Source of the DNA: an uncultured Verrucomicrobiota bacterium
GTDB lineage: Bacteria; Verrucomicrobiota; Verrucomicrobiia; Palsa-1439
NCBI GenBank assembly: GCA_903825695.1
Contig: CAIKBP010000098.1
Span: 1-9,658, forward strand
Reading direction: 5' to 3'
DNA length: 9,658 bases
Under the pieces are notes generated by a model. The model worked only from the letters and a program-made list of their open reading frames with translations. It searched no databases and was not told the origin of the DNA. A program made the translations under genes and the position numbers. Shown here piece after piece: positions 1-6,579 of this stretch (the stretch's first letter is position 1; the number at the start of each line of letters is the position of its first letter).

Positions 1-2
1 AG

Positions 3-392
3 ACGAGATATCTCATTACCACGACCATGCCGTTCAAACGGTCCGTTAATGCGATCCAATACAGTGTGAATTCGGTTACCGATGTTGTATCGAGTGCCGT
101 CATCAGCGGACACTTGGTCTGGTACAAGATCACACCTGATGTCGGGTCGCCCGGACGATGGTTTACAGCCAACACGGTCGGCAGCAACTTCGACACGATG
201 CTGACCGTTTGGCAAGGGACCTGCGACTCGTTGACTCTGGTCGCCTCGAATGATAATGACCCTAATACACCGGGAAAATTGCAGTCGAGGGTCCAGTTCT
301 CAACAGACGGCTCGAACACGTACTTCATCGTGATTAGTTCCGGTGTCAGAGGTGGCTCTGGCAAAGCCAAGATAACGGTGACAAGCCCGTAG
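3..392 (+). CDS. C-terminal fragment of a protein ending in a PPC-like domain (5' end outside window)
   Basis: The frame is open from the first complete codon and stops at TAG 390-392, so this is the last 129 residues of a larger protein. The ATG at 27 is only an internal methionine. Visible are 'VWYKITP', 'GSNFDTMLTVWQG' and 'TLVASNDND', followed by a 'SRVQFSTDGSNTYFIVISS' stretch. This order (VWY...F, SxFDTxLxVY, LxxVAxNDD, SxVxF, YxI.V) matches the bacterial pre-peptidase C-terminal (PPC) type beta-sandwich, commonly found at the end of secreted or surface proteins and proteases. The catalytic or main part, if any, lies to the left and cannot be judged. It converges on the gmhB-like gene with 22 bp between stop codons. 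The family call rests on motif recognition only. Confidence 0.7.
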   Translation, partial: TRYLITTTMPFKRSVNAIQYSVNSVTDVVSSAVISGHLVWYKITPDVGSPGRWFTANTVGSNFDTMLTVWQGTCDSLTLVASNDNDPNTPGKLQSRVQFSTDGSNTYFIVISSGVRGGSGKAKITVTSP

Positions 393-414
393 CCGGTTTC
401 AGTCCAGAACGTTA

Positions 415-969
415 TCAGTCCGGCTGTTGAAGAATCCAGTCCGCAGCAGCTGAAATATCTCGCGCCACGCAGTCTGGCGTCACTTCGCGTTTGGCACGCG
501 TTTCTTGGCCGACGCCGGTCAGCACCAGAATTATTTTCGCCCCTGCGTTGCGGCCCGCCATAAGGTCACTTGGACGGTCGCCGATCATAAAGCAGTTGGA
601 GAGGTTCAGGCCGTACTCGCTGGCGGCCTCCAGAAGGAACTTCGGCTTCGGCTTGCGACAGTCGCAGTTGTCCTCGGGGTGGTGAGGGCAAACGTAGTAC
701 CGGTCGATTTTTACCCCGTGTTTGCCGAACTGTTCATCGAGGTGGGCATGGATTTGCTGGACGGCTTCACTCGGGAAATAACCGCGGCCCACACCTGACT
801 GGTTGGTAATAACAAACAACTTATAGCCGGCCTCGTGCAGCCTTTTCAACGCCGTTGCGGCACATGGAATCAGTATCACACCGTCCAGACTGCCGACATA
901 ATTGGCGTCTTCCATGAGGGTACCGTCCCGGTCCAAAAACACGGCGCGATTCGCGGGCATATTCTTCAT
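415..969 (-). CDS. gmhB: D-glycero-beta-D-manno-heptose 1,7-bisphosphate 7-phosphatase (GmhB-type HAD phosphatase)
   Basis: HAD-superfamily phosphatase of 184 aa, close to the usual length of about 190. HAD motif I is FLDRDGT (nucleophile D13, acid/base D15). Motif II is ITNQSG (55-59 region). A zinc loop CPHHPEDNCDC supplies C94, H96, C102 and C104, followed by RKPKP (K106). Motif IV is MIGDRPSD (D131, D135). The zinc loop plus DRDGT is typical of GmhB and of the related histidinol-phosphatase domain of HisB. No imidazoleglycerol-phosphate dehydratase domain or other his gene is present, so GmhB in ADP-heptose/LPS core synthesis is preferred. The frame stays open upstream to a TTG at 1269, but that extension overlaps the pgeF gene and has no family resemblance. 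I chose ATG 969 (MKNMPANR); ATG 960 is equally possible. Neither start has a good Shine-Dalgarno. It is the last gene of the minus-strand cluster, 67 bp after pgeF. Confidence 0.85.
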   Translation of the reverse strand: MKNMPANRAVFLDRDGTLMEDANYVGSLDGVILIPCAATALKRLHEAGYKLFVITNQSGVGRGYFPSEAVQQIHAHLDEQFGKHGVKIDRYYVCPHHPEDNCDCRKPKPKFLLEAASEYGLNLSNCFMIGDRPSDLMAGRNAGAKIILVLTGVGQETRAKREVTPDCVARDISAAADWILQQPD

Positions 970-978
970 GCGCAAGAT

Positions 979-1007
979 ATTGTATGGACGAGAGCGCGTT
1001 GCGCCAA
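979..1007 (-). promoter_or_regulatory. possible sigma70-like promoter in front of gmhB
   Basis: On the minus strand TTGGCG (1007-1002) and TACAAT (984-979) are separated by exactly 17 bases, matching the TTGACA/TATAAT consensus at 4/6 and 5/6 positions. It lies in the 67 bp gap between pgeF and gmhB, so gmhB may have its own promoter besides any read-through. The predicted start point is only a few bases from ATG 969 and about a dozen from ATG 960, which would favour the inner ATG or a near-leaderless message. It is a pattern match only and could be chance. Confidence 0.3.
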
Positions 1008-1036
1008 GCAGAGAATCGCCGCGCCCACCGGCGTGC

Positions 1037-1654
1037 TCAGCAGGCGCGAAGCGCCAGTAGCGCGAACATGCGTCCGGTGGGGCCGTGTTCCGCCCGATAC
1101 GAGAAATAACGGTCGGGATGGCAGGCCGTGCAGACGCGCGAATTATAAATCTCTGACACGCCCGCCCTGCGAAGCTGGGCCTCGATGCTAGACCAGATGT
1201 CCATCTCATAGTGGCATGGCCCGATGGAGGGACTGATGGCGGCGATGCACTGCTGCGGCTCAGTGCCAAAAACCTCTCGCATTGTTGTCACGGCGTTACC
1301 GGTGACGTTAGCCAGTGTTCCGCGTTTGCCGGAATGGATCAAAGCGATGGCTGGCGTCGCGCAGTCCACGATGAACACCCCTGCGCAATCAGCGCAGCGA
1401 ATCATCAACGGCAGGTTTGCTGCGCTCGTGATCAGTGCATCGACGGCGGGGATTCGCGGAACAGGCTTGGTCACGATGGCGACCGCATTCCCGTGCGTCT
1501 GTTCGGCAGAAGCATAATGCCGCGGCGGGAAGCCAAGCGACTTTAGTACGAGGGATTCAAAATCGTCCGCCCTGGTATCTTGTTCCCCGCGTAGTGTAAA
1601 CGCATGGGTGATGAAGGTGAGCCGAGCCAGCGGTGCGAACGTTTCGAATTGCAT
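1037..1654 (-). CDS. pgeF: PgeF/YfiH (DUF152, LACC1-like) family enzyme
   Basis: 205 aa, shorter than the usual 240-250. The family is known for purine-nucleoside phosphorylase/adenosine deaminase-type activity (LACC1, YfiH) and, in E. coli, for removing misincorporated residues from peptidoglycan precursors; older annotations say polyphenol or multicopper oxidase. The metal triad is visible: H54 in 'EQTHGN', C90 in 'CADCAG', H107 in 'ALIHSGKRG'. Also present are 'SIGPCHYEMD' (142-152) and the C-terminal 'FSYRAEHGPTGRM'. Deviations from my memory of the family are K110 where GWRG has tryptophan, and 'PCHYE' where PCCYE is usual. ATG 1654 begins 3 bp after the stop of the TolC-like gene, so translational coupling is likely; a GAGGT lies rather far upstream. 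The position directly before gmhB fits envelope or general housekeeping. Family assignment is firm, substrate is not. Confidence 0.85.
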   Translation of the reverse strand: MQFETFAPLARLTFITHAFTLRGEQDTRADDFESLVLKSLGFPPRHYASAEQTHGNAVAIVTKPVPRIPAVDALITSAANLPLMIRCADCAGVFIVDCATPAIALIHSGKRGTLANVTGNAVTTMREVFGTEPQQCIAAISPSIGPCHYEMDIWSSIEAQLRRAGVSEIYNSRVCTACHPDRYFSYRAEHGPTGRMFALLALRAC

Positions 1655-1657
1655 GAG

Positions 1658-3043
1658 CTATTGGATGACCTCGACCGTGCTGCCTGTCACGCGGTCGAGG
1701 GTGGCATTGGCGACATTGTAATCGTAGAGGGCCTGGATTTCGTTCGAGCGCGCTTCTGTCAGAGCAGTTTGTGCACTGAGAACTTCAAGCTGGGTGCCTG
1801 TGCCCGCCTGAAAACGGGCTTCTGCCAGGCGAAGGCTTTCCTCGGCTTCCTCCACTGTCTTTTCCTGAGCTTGGAACAATTCCAGCGCCTGCAAATAGTC
1901 GGAGTAAGCTTGACGAACCTCCAATTCTATTCCTCGGCGTGTGTCCTCGTAATCCAGCGCTGCCTGTTCAAACTGTGCGCGTGCCTGTAATACCTTACCA
2001 TGAGTCAGCATCCCGTCAAAAATCGACCAGGAAGCCTGTGCGCCAACTGCCCAGCCATGGACTGTGCTGTCGAGATTTTCTGCGAAAGGCGAATCGTGGA
2101 CGCCGTAATTGCCAAAGATAGAAACTTGCGGTTGGTAACCGGAGGATGCAACCTTGATGTTCTCCTTGAAAACGCTCGCACGCTTTTCTGCCTGCTGTAA
2201 TTCAGGCCGATGTTCCAGCGCCATGGAAAACGCCGTCGGCAGGTCCCATGCGCGATGTTCGTAGGCAAGTTCGCCGATGAACTCGATGTCGGTGAATTCC
2301 GCGCGTTTCCCCGGTATATCAATGGCGAGAAGTTTAACCAACGCTTCTCGCGCGAGACGGAGATTGTTTTGAACGCGTATGAGCGGCGGCTTGGCGTTGG
2401 CCAACTCAACATCGGCGCGCAGGACATCGAAATGCGGGACGGTGCCTGCGTCGAACCGATGCTTTGCGTCTTCCAGTTGTTGTTCGAGCAGTTTCACGGA
2501 TTGCTCTCGCACGGTGACCTGGGCCTTGTTGAGCTGGATTTGGTAGAACGCATTGCGCACGGCAAAAACAGTGTCCGCCACCGTTTGCTGGAACCCGAGC
2601 GCAGCGATCTGATCGCTCAAGTGCGCCACATGGAGGTTACCGCTGGCGCGACCACCGGAATAAACAAGTTGCGACACTTCCACTTGTGCCGACCATGGGC
2701 GTTCCTGATTGCGGCTTACGGAGGTGAGGCCGGGTATGGACGGGAAATTGCTTATGGCAGATAGATTGGGGATGTCGATTGCATTCTTGTCAACCTGGCT
2801 GTAGTTGCCCGAAGCTGTGAGCTGCGGTATAAACGCTGCGCGCGCTTCAACTATCAAGCCATGGGTTCGTCGCAGCTCTTGTTTGGCCTTGAGGACGGAA
2901 GGGTTTTGTTTAAGCGTAAGATCAACGCACTGTTGGAGCGTCAGCGATTGTGGCACTGTAGGTTCTGCAGCCATGACACGGTGTGTCGCGGCGATAAAGC
3001 TGGCCGTCATAGTCAGCGCCAAAAGCCATGATATGGTTTTCAT
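1658..3043 (-). CDS. TolC-family outer-membrane efflux/secretion protein
   Basis: 461 aa from ATG 3043. It opens with a signal peptide: MKTIS, a hydrophobic stretch 'WLLALTMTASFIAA', and a plausible cleavage after 'VMAA' (about residue 26), with no lipobox cysteine. The mature part starts 'SLTLQQCVDLTLKQNPSVLKAKQ', the hallmark opening of the outer-membrane efflux protein (OEP) repeat. The second OEP repeat begins near 'LPTAFSMALEHRPELQQAEK' and ends in long coiled-coil-like helices ('EAEESLRLAEARFQAGTGTQLEVLSAQTAL'). The role is a trimeric channel through the outer membrane serving a tripartite efflux pump or type I secretion. The frame could also begin at a TTG (3070) directly after the previous stop, but then the signal peptide would sit behind nine extra residues. 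No membrane-fusion or pump gene is adjacent; upstream is the TMTC-like gene (27 bp gap), downstream pgeF (3 bp gap). Confidence 0.9.
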   Translation of the reverse strand: MKTISWLLALTMTASFIAATHRVMAAEPTVPQSLTLQQCVDLTLKQNPSVLKAKQELRRTHGLIVEARAAFIPQLTASGNYSQVDKNAIDIPNLSAISNFPSIPGLTSVSRNQERPWSAQVEVSQLVYSGGRASGNLHVAHLSDQIAALGFQQTVADTVFAVRNAFYQIQLNKAQVTVREQSVKLLEQQLEDAKHRFDAGTVPHFDVLRADVELANAKPPLIRVQNNLRLAREALVKLLAIDIPGKRAEFTDIEFIGELAYEHRAWDLPTAFSMALEHRPELQQAEKRASVFKENIKVASSGYQPQVSIFGNYGVHDSPFAENLDSTVHGWAVGAQASWSIFDGMLTHGKVLQARAQFEQAALDYEDTRRGIELEVRQAYSDYLQALELFQAQEKTVEEAEESLRLAEARFQAGTGTQLEVLSAQTALTEARSNEIQALYDYNVANATLDRVTGSTVEVIQ

Positions 3044-3070
3044 ATGACAGTTTGGTTGGAGCAACAACAA

Positions 3071-5377
3071 TTAAGGTAATAGTCGGTTGAATTCTTCCGG
3101 TGCGCAAGAGTAATTCTTAATGGCAATGTCCTTGAATTGGCGTGCGAGTGCCTCTTGCTTTGCTTCAATGAACACACGCGTCAGGCCGAGATAAGCCAGA
3201 CAGACGTGCCGTCGGATAATCGGGCAGCCGAGATTGAGTTGTGACTTGTTGTCGACGCCTATGATTGCGCAGTTGTCACGGTCCAAATCCCTGTAAAGTT
3301 CCAAGAGTTGTCCTCCAACGTCTCTGCGGCTGTTGTCAAGCAGATAGGTCTGGAGCAGCGCCACGGCAGCGTCCTCCTTTTGTCCCATGGCCAGATACGC
3401 GCGGCCGATGTTTAGATAGATGTCAGGATTGTTTGGAACGAGATGTTGAGCGTAGAAAAACTCTTGCAGCGCGTTGCCGTATTTCAACAGCCGCATATAC
3501 GTCAATCCCAGGTGAAGGTAGATTTCCTGGTTGCCTGCATCGCGGATTTGCTCAGGGCGGCGTCCACGCCGCAAATCCTTCTCCCGTTGCATCTCGTTAA
3601 ATTGGTGATCAATGTTCACAGCCTGCAGCAAGGTGTCGATCGCCTTGTGATAATACTGCGCGCTTTGCCCGGAAACCGCAAAAGTGTCGGTACCGACGCG
3701 CTGCAGCAACTTATCGCCCTTGATGCGGTAGTATGTGCCAAGATGTAGATACACTATAGACGCCCGATCTTTGATCGGGGCCATATCTGTGATGCGCGTC
3801 GCTTCTTCCGCCTCTCGGATGATCCTGTCGATGTTCTTGTACCCAGGGCCATCTTTCTCATAAAGCGCGTAAGCCAGCGACTTGTGCGTCTTGAAACTAT
3901 TCGGGCAAACTCGGACGGCAGAAGTCCAGAGGGTGACGTCATTTTGCCAGTCGAAGTTGCGGACGAATGTCCGCGCCCCATAGAGAACCACGAGCGCGCA
4001 CAATATCGGTCCCGCCAGCATGGATGCGATCTGTGGTTCGGGGTGAAGATGAAGTTTGGTGCCGGGCCGACCCCGTAGCCGCCGGGCCAGACATGTCGCC
4101 ACCGAATGGATTGTGATGACCGCGCAACCAGCAAAGCCGATCATCGGCAGGTACATCAATCGTTCAGCCATGATCGTGCCGCAGATGAAAACCAGATTGG
4201 ATGCCGGCAGGAAGCAAAGAAAGCCGAACAGAATGAAGAAACACGCCGCCTTGTTGCGGCGAAACTGGCGGACGGTAACGATGACGATGGCGACCACCGC
4301 CAACAACGCGAGCGCCGTTTTCCAGTCTTCCCACGTGCGGAACCACCACGTTACCAACGGGATCTGGTTGTAGGAGTAATCACAGGACAGCGACCACGGC
4401 CAAACCAATAAGCCCAGGTAGTGGCCGATGACCTTGATCGCCGTCAAACGCGAGATCCAGAAGTTGGCATCCACCAGCGGATTGTCTACAAAGGGCAGTT
4501 CGGGTGGCGGCAGGTTGGAGAACAGATGTGCGCGCACTACCCACAACCCAACTAATGGCGGCATAAGCCAGACGTAGCCGGTGTGGAGAAAACCCCAAGA
4601 ATTCGACACCAGATTCAATAGCCACTGCGGGCGTTTGGGCTGTATCCGATACACAAAATCATACGCCACGATCGCGCCAATCATCACCACCGCGCTCTCT
4701 TTGCAGAAAACGCCGAGCGCCGTCGTCAACATCAGGCCAGCGAGCCACGGCACTTTGCGCCAGCCGGTCACGGTTGTGCTTTTGACGTACAGCAGGAATC
4801 CTCCCAACACCGACAGCGCGGCGAACTCATCGGCCCGGCCGACAATGTTAGTCACCACTTCGGTGCCGAGCGGATGTGCCGCAAATAGCGCAGCAGTAAA
4901 CGTCGCCAACCAGTAATTCTCCAACAATATCAGGGCGAGAAAGTACACCAGCAGCGCATTGGCCCAGTGCAGCAACACATTTATGATGAGGTACCCGATG
5001 GCGTGATCCTTGTTGCCGAGCACGGCGAAGTTAAACAGGTACGACAGGGTCGTCACTGGCCGGTATAAACCAGCGGTCCCCTTCGGCCACCAGTAATCCT
5101 GCGTGAAGATGAGTCGGATGTTATCTTTCGTTGCGTTATGGAGACGCGGGTCTTCAAGAACGATGAACTTGTTGTCCAACGCGAAGCCGCCGGGGAATTC
5201 GGCGGTGCGAAATGCGCTGGAGTATGACAAACCGACGACAAACCCCAGTGCCAACGCCACGATCAAATGCGTCCGCGCCCCACACGCGGGCCAGAGCCGC
5301 GCCTCCAAGAGCGGACTTGCTCCAGAGGCCTCATTTGTGGAACGAGCTATTTCTTGTCGTCTCAATTGTTCGCCCAT
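3071..5377 (-). CDS. TMTC-like polytopic membrane protein with C-terminal TPR repeats (putative GT-C glycosyltransferase)
   Basis: 768 aa. About ten hydrophobic segments fill residues 37-470; a soluble helical region with TPR-type repeats follows. Features shared with the TMTC/DUF1736 group of O-mannosyltransferase-like proteins are: an early acidic loop 'LDNKFIVLEDPRL' (67-79, candidate catalytic acids D68 and D76), 'LYRPVTTLSY' (104-113), 'NVLLHWANALLVY' (133-145), 'HPLGTEVVTNIVGRADE' (168-184), 'CKESAVV' (225-231), 'WPWSLSCDYSYNQIP' (326-340) and 'ASNLVFICGTIMAERLMYLP' (392-411). The clearest TPR units lie at 617-684. Such proteins are expected to transfer sugar from a polyprenyl-phosphate donor at the membrane, but the substrate here is unknown. 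ATG 5377 has only a weak GGA upstream. It is the first gene of the minus-strand cluster; a palindromic repeat lies 17 bp upstream. Confidence 0.75.
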   Translation of the reverse strand: MGEQLRRQEIARSTNEASGASPLLEARLWPACGARTHLIVALALGFVVGLSYSSAFRTAEFPGGFALDNKFIVLEDPRLHNATKDNIRLIFTQDYWWPKGTAGLYRPVTTLSYLFNFAVLGNKDHAIGYLIINVLLHWANALLVYFLALILLENYWLATFTAALFAAHPLGTEVVTNIVGRADEFAALSVLGGFLLYVKSTTVTGWRKVPWLAGLMLTTALGVFCKESAVVMIGAIVAYDFVYRIQPKRPQWLLNLVSNSWGFLHTGYVWLMPPLVGLWVVRAHLFSNLPPPELPFVDNPLVDANFWISRLTAIKVIGHYLGLLVWPWSLSCDYSYNQIPLVTWWFRTWEDWKTALALLAVVAIVIVTVRQFRRNKAACFFILFGFLCFLPASNLVFICGTIMAERLMYLPMIGFAGCAVITIHSVATCLARRLRGRPGTKLHLHPEPQIASMLAGPILCALVVLYGARTFVRNFDWQNDVTLWTSAVRVCPNSFKTHKSLAYALYEKDGPGYKNIDRIIREAEEATRITDMAPIKDRASIVYLHLGTYYRIKGDKLLQRVGTDTFAVSGQSAQYYHKAIDTLLQAVNIDHQFNEMQREKDLRRGRRPEQIRDAGNQEIYLHLGLTYMRLLKYGNALQEFFYAQHLVPNNPDIYLNIGRAYLAMGQKEDAAVALLQTYLLDNSRRDVGGQLLELYRDLDRDNCAIIGVDNKSQLNLGCPIIRRHVCLAYLGLTRVFIEAKQEALARQFKDIAIKNYSCAPEEFNRLLP

Positions 5378-5394
5378 GTTTTCCAGCCCGCCTG

Positions 5395-5433
5395 CTCTGA
5401 AAGTTTACCCCGATAAAATCGGGGCGTTCGGGG
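5395..5433 (-). repeat. palindromic element, copy 1
   Basis: Read on the minus strand: CCCCGAACGCCCCGA, then TTTTA, then TCGGGGTAAACTTTC and AGAG. Inside it, 5408-5424 is a perfect 7-bp stem (CCCCGAT/ATCGGGG) with a 3-base loop. All 15 bases on each side of the five variable ones are identical in copy 2 (6505-6542). The element ends 17 bp before the ATG of the TMTC-like gene and points the same way as that gene. A second short inverted repeat, CGTTCG/CGAACG, lies at 5425-5443 on its other side. It could be a REP-like element, a leader hairpin or part of a promoter region. There is no U-tract, so it is not a standard terminator. Confidence 0.7.
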
Positions 5434-5443
5434 CAAGCGAACG
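5425..5443. repeat. inverted repeat CGTTCG-N7-CGAACG beside palindromic copy 1
   Basis: Six-base perfect arms at 5425-5430 and 5438-5443 with a 7-base loop, overlapping the end of palindromic copy 1. An 8-base direct repeat GAAAGTTT (5399-5406 and 5443-5450) brackets the whole structure. The 165 bp between the divergent genes (5378-5542) hold this and the neighbouring hairpin, and also a TTGACA on the minus strand (5455-5450) without a convincing -10 partner. Confidence 0.4.
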
Positions 5444-5530
5444 AAAGTTTGTCAACCCTGTGTGGCGATGTCAAAACACATTTCAATGGCGATGGGCGCT
5501 TTTCACTATCGCCAGACTGTGTTCTGACGC

Positions 5531-5536
5531 TATGAT
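5531..5536 (+). promoter_or_regulatory. possible -10 element (TATGAT) for a leaderless DUF72 transcript
   Basis: TATGAT matches TATAAT at 5 of 6 positions and ends 6 bases before the GTG start codon at 5543, so transcription would begin at or next to the start codon. No Shine-Dalgarno is visible in this spacing and no good -35 is found 17 bases upstream. This would fit a leaderless message but rests on one hexamer. Confidence 0.2.
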
Positions 5537-5542
5537 TTCAAT

Positions 5543-6445
5543 GTGGCGGTCCCGCAAATTCTTGTCGGCACGGCTGGATGGAGTTATCCCGACTGGGCGA
5601 ATGTGGTTTATCCGTCTGCCAAAGCTGTGGACCATTTGTGCACGGTAGTCCGGTACATGGACTGTGTGGAAGTGGACAGCTCATTCTATCGCCCACCGTC
5701 GCCGCAGACGGCGGCCAAATGGGTGAAAGCGACGGCGGCCAAGCCCGGTTTTCGCTTTCTGGCGAAGGCTTGGCAACGGTTCACCCACAAACGCGCGACG
5801 CTGTGGACACAGGCTGAGTACGATGTGTTCACGCGCGGGCTAGCGCCACTGCGCGAGGCAGGGCGGCTCGACGCACTGCTGTTCCAGTTCCCGTGGTCGT
5901 TCCGCAACGACGCTCGCAATCGCGACTGGCTCGCGCACATCGCGGGTGCATTCACCGACTGGCCCGTGGCTGTCGAACTCCGGCACGATTCCTGGCTCGG
6001 TGACGCCGCCGACGGGACCCTGAAGTTCTTCCGCGCGTGGTGTCTAACGTTCTGCAATGTCGACCAGCCCGCGCTGGGCCACTGCATCCCTCCCACGGCC
6101 CACACCACCTCCGATACGGGCTACTACCGTCTCCACGGTCGCAACGCGCGCAACTGGTTCCGCGAGGAACAAAACGCATCTGGAGAGCGCTACGATTATC
6201 TCTACTCTGAGGCGGAATTGGCCGAGCTGGAACCGAAGATTCGGCAGGTCGCGGCTAGGGTGAAGAAGACGTTTGTTATTTTCAACAACCACAAGGATGC
6301 CAAGGCGTTTTCCAATGCACTCCAGATGAAAGCCAGGCTCAGCGGTGGCGCGAAACTTCGTGTGCCGGCTACCTTGATGCAACGGTATCCGAAATTGCGA
6401 GTTTGCGGGATTCCTGATGGCGACGAACAGTTGCTGCTGGTGTGA
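5543..6445 (+). CDS. DUF72 (YecE-like) family protein
   Basis: 300 aa. The opening 'ILVGTAGWSYPDW' (6-18), 'VVYP' (21-24), 'VEVDSSFYRPP' (42-52) and 'FRFLAKAW' (70-77) match the conserved N-terminal half of DUF72. 'LLFQFPWSF' (112-120), 'VAVELRHDSW' (142-151), 'YYRLHGRN' (194-201) and 'VIFNNH' (245-250) match the later strands of its TIM-barrel fold. The acidic and aromatic residues E43, E145, R147, H148 and the FNNH are the likely pocket. The biochemical function of DUF72 is not established, and I do not assign one. In-frame stop TGA 5525-5527 excludes an upstream start; GTG 5543 is the first candidate. No ribosome binding site is visible. It is divergent from the TMTC-like gene and 134 bp from rnhC, with a copy of the same palindrome on each side. 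Confidence 0.85.
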   Translation: MAVPQILVGTAGWSYPDWANVVYPSAKAVDHLCTVVRYMDCVEVDSSFYRPPSPQTAAKWVKATAAKPGFRFLAKAWQRFTHKRATLWTQAEYDVFTRGLAPLREAGRLDALLFQFPWSFRNDARNRDWLAHIAGAFTDWPVAVELRHDSWLGDAADGTLKFFRAWCLTFCNVDQPALGHCIPPTAHTTSDTGYYRLHGRNARNWFREEQNASGERYDYLYSEAELAELEPKIRQVAARVKKTFVIFNNHKDAKAFSNALQMKARLSGGAKLRVPATLMQRYPKLRVCGIPDGDEQLLLV

Positions 6446-6504
6446 CTTGCCGGCTGAACAACTGCTGCTCTCACTGCGTGCTGATGCGCTGCGGGCAACG
6501 CCAA

Positions 6505-6542
6505 CCCCGAACGCCCCGAATCCTTCGGGGTAAACTTTCGAG
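6505..6542 (+). repeat. palindromic element, copy 2
   Basis: Plus strand: CCCCGAACGCCCCGA, then ATCCT, then TCGGGGTAAACTTTC and GAG. The stem is CCCCGAA/TTCGGGG (6514-6520 with 6524-6530), loop TCC. Relative to copy 1 the last stem pair changes from T-A to A-T, keeping the pairing, while the loop changes freely. Because CCCCGAA occurs twice (6505-6511 and 6514-6520), the right arm can pair with either. It lies in the 134 bp gap between the DUF72 gene and rnhC and ends 37 bp before the rnhC ATG. Nothing else recognisable is present in this gap except TTGACC at 6544-6549 without a good -10. Confidence 0.7.
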
Positions 6543-6579
6543 ATTGACCCGTGTGGGGAAGCTGTGGAATCGTGTACTT

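Noticed and set aside
970..1269. N-terminal extension of the gmhB-like frame up to a TTG at 1269
   Set aside because: It overlaps the conserved end of pgeF and has no HAD-family similarity; ATG 969 or 960 gives the normal family length.
2210..2764. 184-aa plus-strand open frame opposite the TolC-like gene
   Set aside because: Antisense shadow of a well-supported gene; composition is typical of reverse translation and no family features are seen.
5450..5455. TTGACA on the minus strand as a -35 box for the TMTC-like gene
   Set aside because: No acceptable -10 hexamer lies 16-18 bases downstream, where the sequence is GC-rich and part of the repeat.
5103..5648. 181-aa plus-strand open frame spanning the start of the TMTC-like gene, the divergent intergenic region and the start of DUF72
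   Set aside because: It crosses two supported gene starts and the palindromic repeat in the wrong frame and has no recognisable domain.
6514..6530. Hairpin downstream of DUF72 as a rho-independent terminator
   Set aside because: The stem is followed by TAAACTTTCGAG rather than a T-run, and the same element occurs upstream of the TMTC-like gene, where a terminator makes little sense.
6442..6579. N-terminal extension of the rnhC frame
   Set aside because: The extra residues are encoded partly by the palindromic repeat and lack RNase HIII similarity; ATG 6580 starts the TBP-like domain.
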